From Methanobrevibacter sp. (GTDB lineage: Archaea > Methanobacteriota > Methanobacteria > Methanobacteriales > Methanobacteriaceae): 52,174 nucleotides of DNA. Both the position numbers and the translations under genes were made by a program. Positions within the stretch are counted from its first letter, which is position 1; each line of letters opens with the position of its first letter. Where the stretch lies: the NCBI RefSeq assembly GCF_017431965.1, contig NZ_JAFRKB010000021.1:1-52174 (forward strand), in the 5' to 3' direction. Under the pieces are notes generated by a model. That model searched no databases. It was not told where the DNA came from and saw only the letters and a list, made by a program, of their open reading frames with translations. Below are positions 28,357-36,682 of this stretch, piece by piece.

Positions 28357-29064
28357 ATGGATGCAATTAATATTTTATGGCAGTTGGGAATTTTATCTGC
28401 TGTTTTAATTTTTGGAATAAAATTAGGTCTTGCAACAGGCCTTGCTAATATGTCTAGGAAATATTTAGCTTTGGTTTCGATTGGTTATGGGGGAGGAGTA
28501 TTAATATTAACGGAAATCTCTTCATATTTCACAGAACAGATTACAGACTTAATTTATACTTATAATTTTGAATTTTTCTTAATCATGGCTTTAATCATGA
28601 TTTTAGCAGGAATATTCACAATAAGAGAATATAAAGTGTTTGAGAAAAATACTACTGCAGCTACTTGTATGGCGGTTGTAGCGCCATGTCCATGTTGTTT
28701 TGGATCGATTATTGTGAGTATAATGCTTGTAGCACCAACTGTGGGGTTGGGACTTATGGATTTAAGTTTAGTTGTAGCAGGTGCATTAGTTTTAACTATT
28801 GTTTTAACATATTTTGCATCCAATTATCTTGTTAAATTTATAAATAAACCATATCCTATTGTTTTAGGTAATTTCATGTTCTTTTTGGGAATTTATTTCC
28901 TATTGTCAGCATTGTTTTTACCAAATATCACTGCTATGATTCAAAATCCAATGGATGGAATAACAATATCTTCCCCATATCAGCTTATTGGTTCATTAAT
29001 TGTAATGCTTGTAATTATTGCAATCGGTGGGGTAATCTCAAGGAGAAATAGTAATTTTAATTAG
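28357..29064 (+). CDS. DUF2162 family membrane protein (HmuT-like)
   Basis: 235 residues with about seven membrane helices, starting 8 bp after the chelatase gene. It matches the DUF2162 'putative transporter' family found between hmuS and hmuU in Bacteroidota. A membrane-embedded cysteine cluster, APCPCCFGSI (about residues 109-118), is striking and could bind or pass a metal ion or take part in thiol chemistry. It is likely the permease or metal-conducting part of the complex (inference). GGTG at 28349-28352 serves as RBS. Confidence 0.8.
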   Translation: MDAINILWQLGILSAVLIFGIKLGLATGLANMSRKYLALVSIGYGGGVLILTEISSYFTEQITDLIYTYNFEFFLIMALIMILAGIFTIREYKVFEKNTTAATCMAVVAPCPCCFGSIIVSIMLVAPTVGLGLMDLSLVVAGALVLTIVLTYFASNYLVKFINKPYPIVLGNFMFFLGIYFLLSALFLPNITAMIQNPMDGITISSPYQLIGSLIVMLVIIAIGGVISRRNSNFN

Positions 29065-29072
29065 GTGATTTA

Positions 29073-29717
29073 ATGGTATCAGCAATTCCGGGAACTGACA
29101 TATTAACTTCTACTTTAAATATGATTTCTCAAAGCTTGCAAATTCCTGTAATTATATTTTTAGTAATTTTTGCAGTATTTGCTGTTTTAGCTATTGGGGG
29201 ACTTATTTCAGAATACACTTCAAGAAAGAAAATCACTCCTGATATGATTGAACAATTGATTTATTCGATTTCTAAGGCGAATTCCCTAGAGGAAATAAAA
29301 AACATTATTGAAAGAGCAAATATTTACAACTCCCAAAAGGTAGTATTAATTAAGATATTACGTTCAAGTTCTTTAACAGTTGATTCTAGACATGCATTAG
29401 CTAAAAAATTAATAGAATTTGAAGAGAATAAATTTGCAAAGACAATTGAAAAAACCGATGTAGTTACACGTATTGGGCCAACTTTAGGTTTGATGGGTAC
29501 ATTGATACCTATGGGTCCGGGACTTGCAGCTTTAGGTGCAGGGGATGTTAATACTTTAGCTAGTGCTATCATTGTTGCATTTGATACAACTGTTGTTGGT
29601 ATTGGTGCTGGTGCAGTAGCTTATTTTGTATCTAAAGTAAGACGTAGATGGTATGAAGAGTATTTGTCTAACCTAGATGCATTAGCAGATGCATTACTTG
29701 ATAAGTTAAGTCAATAA
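29073..29717 (+). CDS. MotA/TolQ/ExbB proton channel family protein (HmuU-like)
   Basis: 214 residues. One N-terminal membrane helix (about 18-45) is followed by a cytoplasmic helical stretch and two C-terminal helices. The family strip is TRIGPTLGLMGTLIPMGPGLAALG followed by ASAIIVAFDTTVVGIGAGAVAYFVS, the ExbB/TolQ pore helices with the conserved Thr and Pro/Gly positions. It should form the pentameric proton channel that drives the CobN-like partner. Archaea have no outer membrane or TonB, so here the force must act on a protein at the outer face of the plasma membrane. It starts 8 bp after the DUF2162 stop. Confidence 0.9.
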   Translation: MVSAIPGTDILTSTLNMISQSLQIPVIIFLVIFAVFAVLAIGGLISEYTSRKKITPDMIEQLIYSISKANSLEEIKNIIERANIYNSQKVVLIKILRSSSLTVDSRHALAKKLIEFEENKFAKTIEKTDVVTRIGPTLGLMGTLIPMGPGLAALGAGDVNTLASAIIVAFDTTVVGIGAGAVAYFVSKVRRRWYEEYLSNLDALADALLDKLSQ

Positions 29718-29729
29718 GAGGTTTTTGTT

Positions 29730-30056
29730 ATGGTTCGTGAAAAAGGTCGCAAAAGGTTTTCGGAAGGTGAAGAAGACCCGATGGCAGGAACTGCAAATCT
29801 TGTTGATGCAATGCTTGTAATAGCAGTCGGTTTGTTGATTTTTGTTGTTATAAGTTGGAATATGCAAAGTGTTGTATTTCAAAGTAATGAGCAACAGACC
29901 TTCGATGAATCTTCTCCAAATGTAACTGAAGTAGCTGAAGGGCAAGTTTTAAATGAGACTCCAGATTCTTCTGATAGTTCAGGTCAGGGTTATATGGAAA
30001 TGGGCAAAGTATATAAAGACCCCTCAACGGGCAAGTTGATAATGGTTGAAGATTAG
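29730..30056 (+). CDS. DUF2149 protein (HmuV-like, ExbD-like partner)
   Basis: 108 residues: a basic cytoplasmic N-terminus, one membrane helix at about residues 23-45 beginning DPMAGTANLVDAMLVIAVGLL, then an acidic Ser/Asn-rich extracytoplasmic tail ending YKDPSTGKLIMVED. The Asp in NLVDAML corresponds to the single membrane Asp that carries protons in ExbD/TolR/MotB. It is likely the stator partner of the preceding channel protein. It is the last gene of the four-gene operon; spacing to the previous gene is 12 bp. Confidence 0.85.
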   Translation: MVREKGRKRFSEGEEDPMAGTANLVDAMLVIAVGLLIFVVISWNMQSVVFQSNEQQTFDESSPNVTEVAEGQVLNETPDSSDSSGQGYMEMGKVYKDPSTGKLIMVED

Positions 30057-30236
30057 TGAGGAGCTAATATCAATAGTAAATGTCTTTTTTCAAAAATATA
30101 TTAGCTTTAAATTATCTTCATTTTTTTAAATTTTTTTTAGAAAAATTTATATTATTTTTACATTAATATAATAGTGTACTAGTTAACTTAATAAATTTTT
30201 TATTTTTTTTATTACTTAAGTTTTAATTTTGTACTA

Positions 30237-30250
30237 AAAAGTATTACTAA
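30237..30250 (-). promoter_or_regulatory. Inverted 14-base copy of the operon-upstream repeat
   Basis: AAAAGTATTACTAA is the exact reverse complement of TTAGTAATACTTTT at 23281-23294. It lies 12 bases before the start of the next adhesin. It may be an operator shared by the chelatase operon and this adhesin, or a chance match in AT-rich DNA. Confidence 0.35.
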
Positions 30251-30261
30251 ATGGGATTATT

Positions 30262-33200
30262 ATGGGAAATAAAAAAATTTTATTTATATCTATTTTACTT
30301 TTCATGATTGTTCTCTCAATTGGTGCAATATCTGCTCAAGATGTAGATGATGCAATTGCATCCAGTAATGATACTGTCATTTTTGGCGATTCGGATTATG
30401 TTTCAGGGGGCGTAGATTTTGTCACTGTTAATCCTTGGAATACTACCGGTGAACTTAGTTATGACATTCCATCTGATGCAACATCAATTAAGAGTGCGGA
30501 TGTTTATGTGAATGTTTATGGTGGTAGCGCTAAGAATAATTATGGTGCTAATGCTAACATCACTATTACAGCAGGTAATTCTGAAACCACATACTTTGAG
30601 TCATTATGGACTGAAGAGGGCAGCAGTGATGGAACCGTTTATATAGTAAATGACCACACTACCAAGTGTTATTCAGATTATATGATCCATTATGATTTAA
30701 CAAGTATGTTGGATGGTTTAAACGGAAATAACTTAAAAATTAATGTAGATACTTTTGAAATGGAAGGTATGCAATTTGATGGTAGAATTAAATTGATTGC
30801 ATTAATTTTGGCTTATGATGATGGTGATGATGATTCAATTGGCTATTGGATTAATGATGACCAATTGTGGAGCAAAACCAATGTTACAGTTACTTTTGGC
30901 ACTGAAGATGTAACCCATATTAATGGTGCAACTTTGAGTAATGTTGTTCTTTCAAGTGGTGACGGCACATATATGGTGAATGATGAGTATTTAGGCGATG
31001 CTGATGTTCATGAGTCAGGCAACTATTATCAATACAATGAATGGGATGTGACTAAGATAATTGATGCAAATCAGAATACTGATTTGAATGTTATTTATGC
31101 TGGAACTAGTGCTTATGGTTCAATTAAAAATGTTCTTTCTGTTTTAACTATAGATAATAGCGTTTTTGATAATACTGTTTCTGGTGGTGTTGATGTTGTT
31201 GCTGTAAATCCTTGGAATACTACTGGTGAGCTTAGTTATGACATTCCTTCTGATGCGAAATCTATTAAGAGTGCTGATGTTTATGTGAATGTTTATGCGG
31301 GTAGTGCTAAGAATACTTATGGTGCTAATGCGGATATCACCATTGCTACTGATGATGCCGATTACCAATATTCTGAATATTTGTGGATTGAGGAGGGCAG
31401 TTCTGATGGAACCGTTTACACTGTAAATAATCACATTACTAAATGTTATTCAGATTATATGATTCATTATGATGTAACTAATAAGTTAAGAAATTTAAAT
31501 GGAACTAATTTAAGAATAAATGTTGATACTTCTGAAATTGAAAATAAATCTTTTGATGGTAGAATTAAATTGATTGCATTGGTTCTAACTTATGATGATG
31601 GTGATGATGATTTTATTGGTTATTGGATTAATGATGATCAATTATGGAGTAAATCTAATGTCACAGTTACCTTTGACACTGAGGATATACTTTGGTTGAC
31701 AGAAGCTAATTTGGTTAATTTTGTTCTTTCAAGTGGTGACGGCACATACATGATGAATGATGAGTTTTTAGGTGATGCTGATGTTCATGTGTCAGGTAAT
31801 TATTTCCAATACAATGAATGGGATGTAACTAATCTTATTGAACCGACTCAAAAAACTGATTTGAATGTTATTTATGCTGGAACTAGTGCTTATGGTTCAA
31901 TTAAAAATGTTTTATCTGTTTTGACTATTTACAATATTCTTGAAGATAACACTGTTTCTGGTGGTGTTGATGTTGTTGCTGTAAATCCTTGGAATACTAC
32001 TGGTGAGCTTAGTTATGACATTCCTTCTGATGCGAGATCTATTAAGAGTGCTGATGTTTATGTGAATGTTTATGCGGGTAGTGCTAAGAATACTTATGGT
32101 GCTAATGCGGATATCACTATTACTGCAGATGATACTGAGTATCAATATTCTGAGTATTTATGGATTGAGGAAGGCAGTTCTGATGGAACCGTTTATGTTG
32201 TAAATGATTATATTACTAAATGTTATTCAGATTATATGATTCATTACGATATCACTAATAAGTTAAGAAATTTAAATGGAACTAATTTGAGAATTAATGT
32301 TGATACTTCTGAAATTGAAAATAAATCTTTTGATGGTAGAATTAAATTAATTTCATTGATTTTGGCTTATGATGACGGTGATGATGATGTGATTAGTTAT
32401 TGGATTAATGATGACCAATTGTGGAGCAAAACCAATGTTACAGTTACTTTTGGCACTGAAGATGTAACTCATATTAATGGTGCAACCTTGAGTAATGTTG
32501 TCCTTTCAAGTGGTGACGGCACATACATGATGAATGATGAGTATTTAGGCGATGCTGATGTTCATGAGTCCGGTAATTATTTCCAATACAATGAATGGGA
32601 CGTAACTGATGTAATCGATGCAAATCAGAATACTGATTTGAATGTTATTTATGCTGGAACTAGTGCTTATGGTTCAATCAAAAATGTTCTTTCTGTTTTG
32701 ACTATTGATAATAGTGTGGATAACGTTGTTTCTGGTGGTGTAGATGTTGTTGCTGTAAATCCTTGGAATACTACTGGTGAGCTTAGTTATGATATTCCTT
32801 CTGATGCGAAATCTATTAAGAGTGCTGATGTTTATGTGAATGTTTATGCTGGTAGTGCAAAGAATAATTATGGCGCTAATGCCGATATATCCATTACTGC
32901 AGATGATACTGAGTATCAGTATTCTGAGTATTTATGGATTGAGGAAGGCAGTTCTGATGGAACCGTTTACACTGTAAATAACCATGTTACCAAATGTTAT
33001 TCAGATTATATGATACATTATGATGTAACTAATAAGTTAAGAAATTTAAATGGAACTAATTTGAGAATTAATGTTGATACTTCTGAAATTGAAAATAAAT
33101 CTTTTGACGGTAGGATTAAATTAATTTCATTGATTTTGGCTTATGATGACGGCGATAGTGATGTGATTAGTTATTGGATTAATGATGATCAATTGTGGAG

Positions 33201-34566
33201 TAAATCCAACGTTACAGTTACTTTTGATACAGCTGATGTAACTGGTATAAATGCCGCTACTTTGGATAATTTTGTTCTTTCTAGTGGTGATGGTACCTAT
33301 ATGCTGAATGATGAGTTTTTAGGTGATGCTGATGTTCATGTGTCCGGTAATTATTTCCAATACAATGAATGGGATGTAACTGATGTGGTTAAAGCAAATC
33401 AAATTAATGATTTGAATGTTATTTATGCTGGAACTAGCGCTTATGGTTCAATCAAAAATGTTCTTTCTGTCTTAACTATCAAATCTGCTATTAACACTGA
33501 TTTATCCACTAGTTATGATGAAAACACTATGAAATTGGTTGCCAGTTTAACCAATAATGTAACTGGTCAGCCTATTAAAGGTGCTACTGTAAGATTAACA
33601 ATTAATGACCAAAAATACTCTGCTAAAACTAATGAGGATGGTCAAGCTGAGTTTTCCACTGCTAATTTAGCTCCAGGTAATTACACTGGTACTGTTTATT
33701 ATCTTGGTAATAGTAAGTATAATCCTGTTAGCACAACTGTTGATATAACTGTAAATAAAATGGCCACTAATATTTCTGCAGCTTATGATGCTGTTACTGG
33801 AGATTTAGTTGCTACCTTGATTAATGAGGTTACCGGTCAGCCTATTAAAAGTGCTACTGTAAGAGTTACAATTGATGGCCAAAAGTACACTGTTAAAACT
33901 AATGCTAGTGGTCAAGCTAAATTAGAGATTTCCGATTTAGCTCCAGGTGCTTATACCGCAACTGTTTCTTATAATGGAAACAGCAAGTATGACCCTGCCA
34001 GCACTGCTGTTGACATAATTATACCTAAAATAACAACCAGTATTTCATTATTCTATGACGGTGCAGCTAAGGAATTAGTCGCTGTTTTAGTTAACTCCGA
34101 AACTGGCAGTGCTATTAGCGGAGGTAATGTTGTATTTAATTTAAATGGTGTAAAAACTACTGTAAAAACCGATAAACAAGGTGAAGCAAGATTTGCAGTT
34201 GAGGGTAATTCAAGCACTTTCAATGCAGCCGTTTCATATGGTGGAAACAGCAAATACTACAAATCAACAGCATCAATAAAGGTAATAGAAGATAAAATGC
34301 CAACTAGCATCTCCCTTGATTATGATGCAGAAAATGGTGAAGTTGTTGCCACATTAATCAATGTTGAAGCTGGTAAAGTTATCACCGGTGCTAATGTTGT
34401 ATTTAGTGTAAAAAGTGTAAAAACTACTGTAAAAACCAATAGGGACGGCCAAGCCATATTTTCAATTGCAGATTTGGATTCTGGCATACAATCCATTGCG
34501 GCTTCTTACGGTGGAAACAGCAAATATGCAGGATCAACTGCATCTATAATGTTTGTCAAACCATAA
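30262..34566 (+). CDS. Giant secreted protein: four DUF3344 repeats plus four Ig-like repeats
   Basis: 1434 residues. The signal peptide is MGNKKILFISILLFMIVLSI..ISAQ. Four tandem DUF3344 units of 258-259 residues each begin VSGGVDxVxVNPWNTTGEL and contain DGTVYxVNxHxTKCYSDYMI, YAGTSAYGSIKNVLSVLTI and similar strips. Four C-terminal Ig-like units (from about 33493, 33763, 34033 and 34297) follow, ending in GGNSKYAGSTASIMFVKP. There is no membrane anchor, so attachment is probably through the Ig part to the pseudomurein wall (inference). DUF3344 is known mainly from methanogen surface proteins. It lies just downstream of the chelatase operon, with its own 205-bp leader region. Confidence 0.88.
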   Translation: MGNKKILFISILLFMIVLSIGAISAQDVDDAIASSNDTVIFGDSDYVSGGVDFVTVNPWNTTGELSYDIPSDATSIKSADVYVNVYGGSAKNNYGANANITITAGNSETTYFESLWTEEGSSDGTVYIVNDHTTKCYSDYMIHYDLTSMLDGLNGNNLKINVDTFEMEGMQFDGRIKLIALILAYDDGDDDSIGYWINDDQLWSKTNVTVTFGTEDVTHINGATLSNVVLSSGDGTYMVNDEYLGDADVHESGNYYQYNEWDVTKIIDANQNTDLNVIYAGTSAYGSIKNVLSVLTIDNSVFDNTVSGGVDVVAVNPWNTTGELSYDIPSDAKSIKSADVYVNVYAGSAKNTYGANADITIATDDADYQYSEYLWIEEGSSDGTVYTVNNHITKCYSDYMIHYDVTNKLRNLNGTNLRINVDTSEIENKSFDGRIKLIALVLTYDDGDDDFIGYWINDDQLWSKSNVTVTFDTEDILWLTEANLVNFVLSSGDGTYMMNDEFLGDADVHVSGNYFQYNEWDVTNLIEPTQKTDLNVIYAGTSAYGSIKNVLSVLTIYNILEDNTVSGGVDVVAVNPWNTTGELSYDIPSDARSIKSADVYVNVYAGSAKNTYGANADITITADDTEYQYSEYLWIEEGSSDGTVYVVNDYITKCYSDYMIHYDITNKLRNLNGTNLRINVDTSEIENKSFDGRIKLISLILAYDDGDDDVISYWINDDQLWSKTNVTVTFGTEDVTHINGATLSNVVLSSGDGTYMMNDEYLGDADVHESGNYFQYNEWDVTDVIDANQNTDLNVIYAGTSAYGSIKNVLSVLTIDNSVDNVVSGGVDVVAVNPWNTTGELSYDIPSDAKSIKSADVYVNVYAGSAKNNYGANADISITADDTEYQYSEYLWIEEGSSDGTVYTVNNHVTKCYSDYMIHYDVTNKLRNLNGTNLRINVDTSEIENKSFDGRIKLISLILAYDDGDSDVISYWINDDQLWSKSNVTVTFDTADVTGINAATLDNFVLSSGDGTYMLNDEFLGDADVHVSGNYFQYNEWDVTDVVKANQINDLNVIYAGTSAYGSIKNVLSVLTIKSAINTDLSTSYDENTMKLVASLTNNVTGQPIKGATVRLTINDQKYSAKTNEDGQAEFSTANLAPGNYTGTVYYLGNSKYNPVSTTVDITVNKMATNISAAYDAVTGDLVATLINEVTGQPIKSATVRVTIDGQKYTVKTNASGQAKLEISDLAPGAYTATVSYNGNSKYDPASTAVDIIIPKITTSISLFYDGAAKELVAVLVNSETGSAISGGNVVFNLNGVKTTVKTDKQGEARFAVEGNSSTFNAAVSYGGNSKYYKSTASIKVIEDKMPTSISLDYDAENGEVVATLINVEAGKVITGANVVFSVKSVKTTVKTNRDGQAIFSIADLDSGIQSIAASYGGNSKYAGSTASIMFVKP
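30400..33480 (+). repeat. Four tandem 774-777 bp coding repeats
   Basis: Repeat starts, marked by the codons for VSGGVD, fall at 30400, 31177, 31954 and 32728 (777, 777 and 774 bp). Units 2-4 are near identical for long stretches at DNA level and unit 1 is more diverged, showing recent in-frame duplication. Confidence 0.9.
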
Positions 34567-34599
34567 AGGAGATTTTATTTCTCCTTTAAACTTTTTTTT
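34565..34599 (+). terminator. Hairpin plus T-run terminator
   Basis: AAAGGAGA (34565-34572) pairs with TCTCCTTT (34580-34587) around TTTTATT, overlapping the stop codon and followed by eight Ts. It is the same sequence as the terminator at 23178. Confidence 0.88.
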
Positions 34600-34734
34600 A
34601 TTTTGAAAATTTTGTGGCGATAATATTTTTTTAGTTTTTACATGTGCGTGTCCCTATCAATTTTATTGCATTAACCTTGCTAAAGCATTTAAATTATATA
34701 TGTGATTAAGCATTAGGGGTTTTTCAATAATATC

Positions 34735-34756
34735 TTTTAGATAATTTCATCTAAAA
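34735..34756 (+). promoter_or_regulatory. 8-bp inverted repeat upstream of the YczE-like gene
   Basis: TTTTAGAT (34735-34742) pairs exactly with ATCTAAAA (34749-34756) around AATTTC. It follows a TATA-like AAATTATATATG near 34690, so it would lie at the 5' end of the message or act as an operator. Confidence 0.4.
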
Positions 34757-34843
34757 TCAATATTATTGACAGTTGTGATTAAGGCATTTAGGATTATTTG
34801 GATTCAGAAACAATTTAATAGTTTATCTAAAAAATATTCTATT

Positions 34844-35482
34844 ATGGAGTTCAAGAAATTCAATAGATTTGCAATTTATCTAATTTCCCTGTTTTTCATA
34901 TCTTTGGGTGCTTCACTATCTATTAAGGCAAACTTGGGAACTGCTCCACTAATTTGCATTCCAAATGTTTGCAGTCTGATTTCACATTTAAGCGTTGGGA
35001 CTGTAACATTTGTTTTCAATCTGATTCTTATTATTTCACAAATCATTATCCTAAGAAGCGATTTTGAAAAAAGACAGCTCCTGCAGGTTGTTATGGGAAC
35101 AATTTTTTCCGCCTTCATCGATTTTTCATTGATGCTGGTTGCTTTCGTGAATCCTCAAGATTACATTTCCCAAATTGCGGTATTGTTGATTAGTTGTTTT
35201 GTAATCGCATTTGGCGTTTTGCTTGAAATCAAAACGGAAATAGTTTACTTGCCTGCAGACGGATTCATCTATTCAATTTCAAAATTTTTAAATAAGGAAT
35301 TTGCAAAGGTAAAACCTTTTGTTGACACGGCAATGGTGATAATTGCAATTATTCTTTCTTTTGCATTTTTAGGATATCTTGCCGGAGTTCGTGAAGGGAC
35401 ACTTATAACGGCAATAATTGTCGGGCCGATTGTCAATTATATCAAGAAATATTCGGATCCGGTCATTGACTCTTTAATATGA
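34844..35482 (+). CDS. YczE/YitT-like (DUF6198-type) membrane protein
   Basis: About 212 residues with five to six membrane helices. The first helix reads LISLFFISLGASLSIKANLGTAP, a pattern typical of YczE-type proteins, and GVREGTLITAIIVGPIVNYI near the end matches the closing GxREGTxxxxxxxGP strip. Role unknown. The frame is open back to 34766, but the extra residues look non-conserved, so the start was set at the ATG before EFKKFNRF. No clear RBS is seen. The 3' end overlaps the convergent gene by 20 bp. Confidence 0.7.
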   Translation: MEFKKFNRFAIYLISLFFISLGASLSIKANLGTAPLICIPNVCSLISHLSVGTVTFVFNLILIISQIIILRSDFEKRQLLQVVMGTIFSAFIDFSLMLVAFVNPQDYISQIAVLLISCFVIAFGVLLEIKTEIVYLPADGFIYSISKFLNKEFAKVKPFVDTAMVIIAIILSFAFLGYLAGVREGTLITAIIVGPIVNYIKKYSDPVIDSLI

Positions 35483-36128
35483 TTACCTTATCAATCATTT
35501 CAATTAACATTCTATTTATTGGATTTTTAAAGGATAGGGGATGTTCCTTAGGATATTCATTATTGAATGGAAGCACCATAAAGCTGGACATGCATCTGTC
35601 GGTTGACCTGAGTGCAAAATAGGCCTTGTATTCCCCATTTATTATATTGACCATAATTCCGACATCCTCTGTTGGCTCATGGCCGGATATTCCCTCTTCA
35701 GCATATATTCTAAATATTTTTCCTTCTTCGGAAGTAATCAAACCATATTCCATCAAATACAAATCCTCTTCTTCCATTTCACTAAAGTCTGATTCGTATT
35801 CATCATATTCGTAAACTTCAGAGCAGTCTTCTTCAGGTAATCTGATATATGGGCTTGAATATGCAAGTGAAATATAAATGCCGTCGTGGTCAAGTGCCTT
35901 TGAGATGATGTCATAATATAGATTGTCCATAGGGATTGATTTGTATCTGTCACCTAAGATTTCCGGGACTGTATGTGTAAATCCGCCGTCTTCAATTACA
36001 GTACAATAAAAATGCTTTTCACCCAAATAGCCTGCTGTTGCGGCTTTCTCAATAGTTTCCTTAATGTCAATATTGTCTGCGTTTTCTATTCGCTCAGCAA
36101 TTTCAAGGGCTTGTCTTTCACTTATCAA
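35463..36128 (-). CDS. Hypothetical acidic protein
   Basis: 221 residues, soluble, strongly acidic in the middle (Glu/Asp/Tyr-rich stretch around residues 100-125). No family is recognised. The C-terminal half is predicted beta (GIMVNIINGEYKAYFAL) and the N-terminus helical. It ends inside the 3' end of the convergent YczE-like gene. The upstream LOG gene ends 13 bp before its start, so the two probably share a transcript with the DUF2115 gene further up. Confidence 0.6.
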   Translation of the reverse strand: MISERQALEIAERIENADNIDIKETIEKAATAGYLGEKHFYCTVIEDGGFTHTVPEILGDRYKSIPMDNLYYDIISKALDHDGIYISLAYSSPYIRLPEEDCSEVYEYDEYESDFSEMEEEDLYLMEYGLITSEEGKIFRIYAEEGISGHEPTEDVGIMVNIINGEYKAYFALRSTDRCMSSFMVLPFNNEYPKEHPLSFKNPINRMLIEMIDKVIILKSQ

Positions 36129-36141
36129 TATTACTGCTCCT

Positions 36142-36669
36142 TTATTCTAAATAATCAAATATCTCATCAATGTTTTCGGCTATCTTAAAGGTTTCCTCCT
36201 GCTTGTATAGAAATCCCTTTTCAGCCATTTCATCAATCATTTCAAACATCTTATTAAAAAAGCCGGCTATGTTAAAGACTATGATTGGTTTATCATGCCG
36301 TTTAAGTTTTTTAAGGGTTATTATTTCAAAAAATTCATCTAATGTTCCGATTCCACCAGGAGAAATTATAAAAGCATCGGAATTTTCCAGAAACTTGTTT
36401 TTTCTCTCATCCATTGTATCGACATAAATGAATTCGCTGCATTTATCGCAAAGCGGTTCAAAATTGTTAATCCATTCCGGAGCGATTCCTATTGATGATC
36501 CGTCATTGTCATGGACTCCTTTTGCACATGAACCCATCATGCCGGTATCTCCTCCGCCGAATACTAAGGTATGGCCTCTTTTTGCAATCTGACAACCTAA
36601 TTCATATGCCTCATCGGTGTAGGCCTTATCTATTTTTCTACTTCCGGAACCATAAAGACAAATATTCAT
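36142..36669 (-). CDS. LOG family protein (TIGR00730 type)
   Basis: About 175 residues, Rossmann-like. The nucleotide-binding strip is LVFGGGDTGMMGSCAKG and the signature PGGIGTLDEFFEI (PGGxGTxxE) marks the lysine-decarboxylase-like / LOG family, phosphoribohydrolases acting on nucleoside 5'-monophosphates such as cytokinin precursors in plants. The archaeal substrate is unknown. The start was placed at MNICLYGSGS because GGTGTTGAT lies just upstream of it; an earlier in-frame ATG at 36735 would add 22 residues that overlap the DUF2115 gene. Confidence 0.85.
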   Translation of the reverse strand: MNICLYGSGSRKIDKAYTDEAYELGCQIAKRGHTLVFGGGDTGMMGSCAKGVHDNDGSSIGIAPEWINNFEPLCDKCSEFIYVDTMDERKNKFLENSDAFIISPGGIGTLDEFFEIITLKKLKRHDKPIIVFNIAGFFNKMFEMIDEMAEKGFLYKQEETFKIAENIDEIFDYLE

Positions 36670-36682
36670 AAAATCAACACCA

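Noticed and set aside
31144..32145. Minus-strand open frames inside the DUF3344 repeats
   Set aside because: They recur in each repeat because the repeats are near identical, lack start signals and are antisense shadows of a strong coding frame.
30400..34560. Tandem repeats as a CRISPR or non-coding satellite
   Set aside because: Unit lengths are multiples of three, in frame, and encode a known surface domain.
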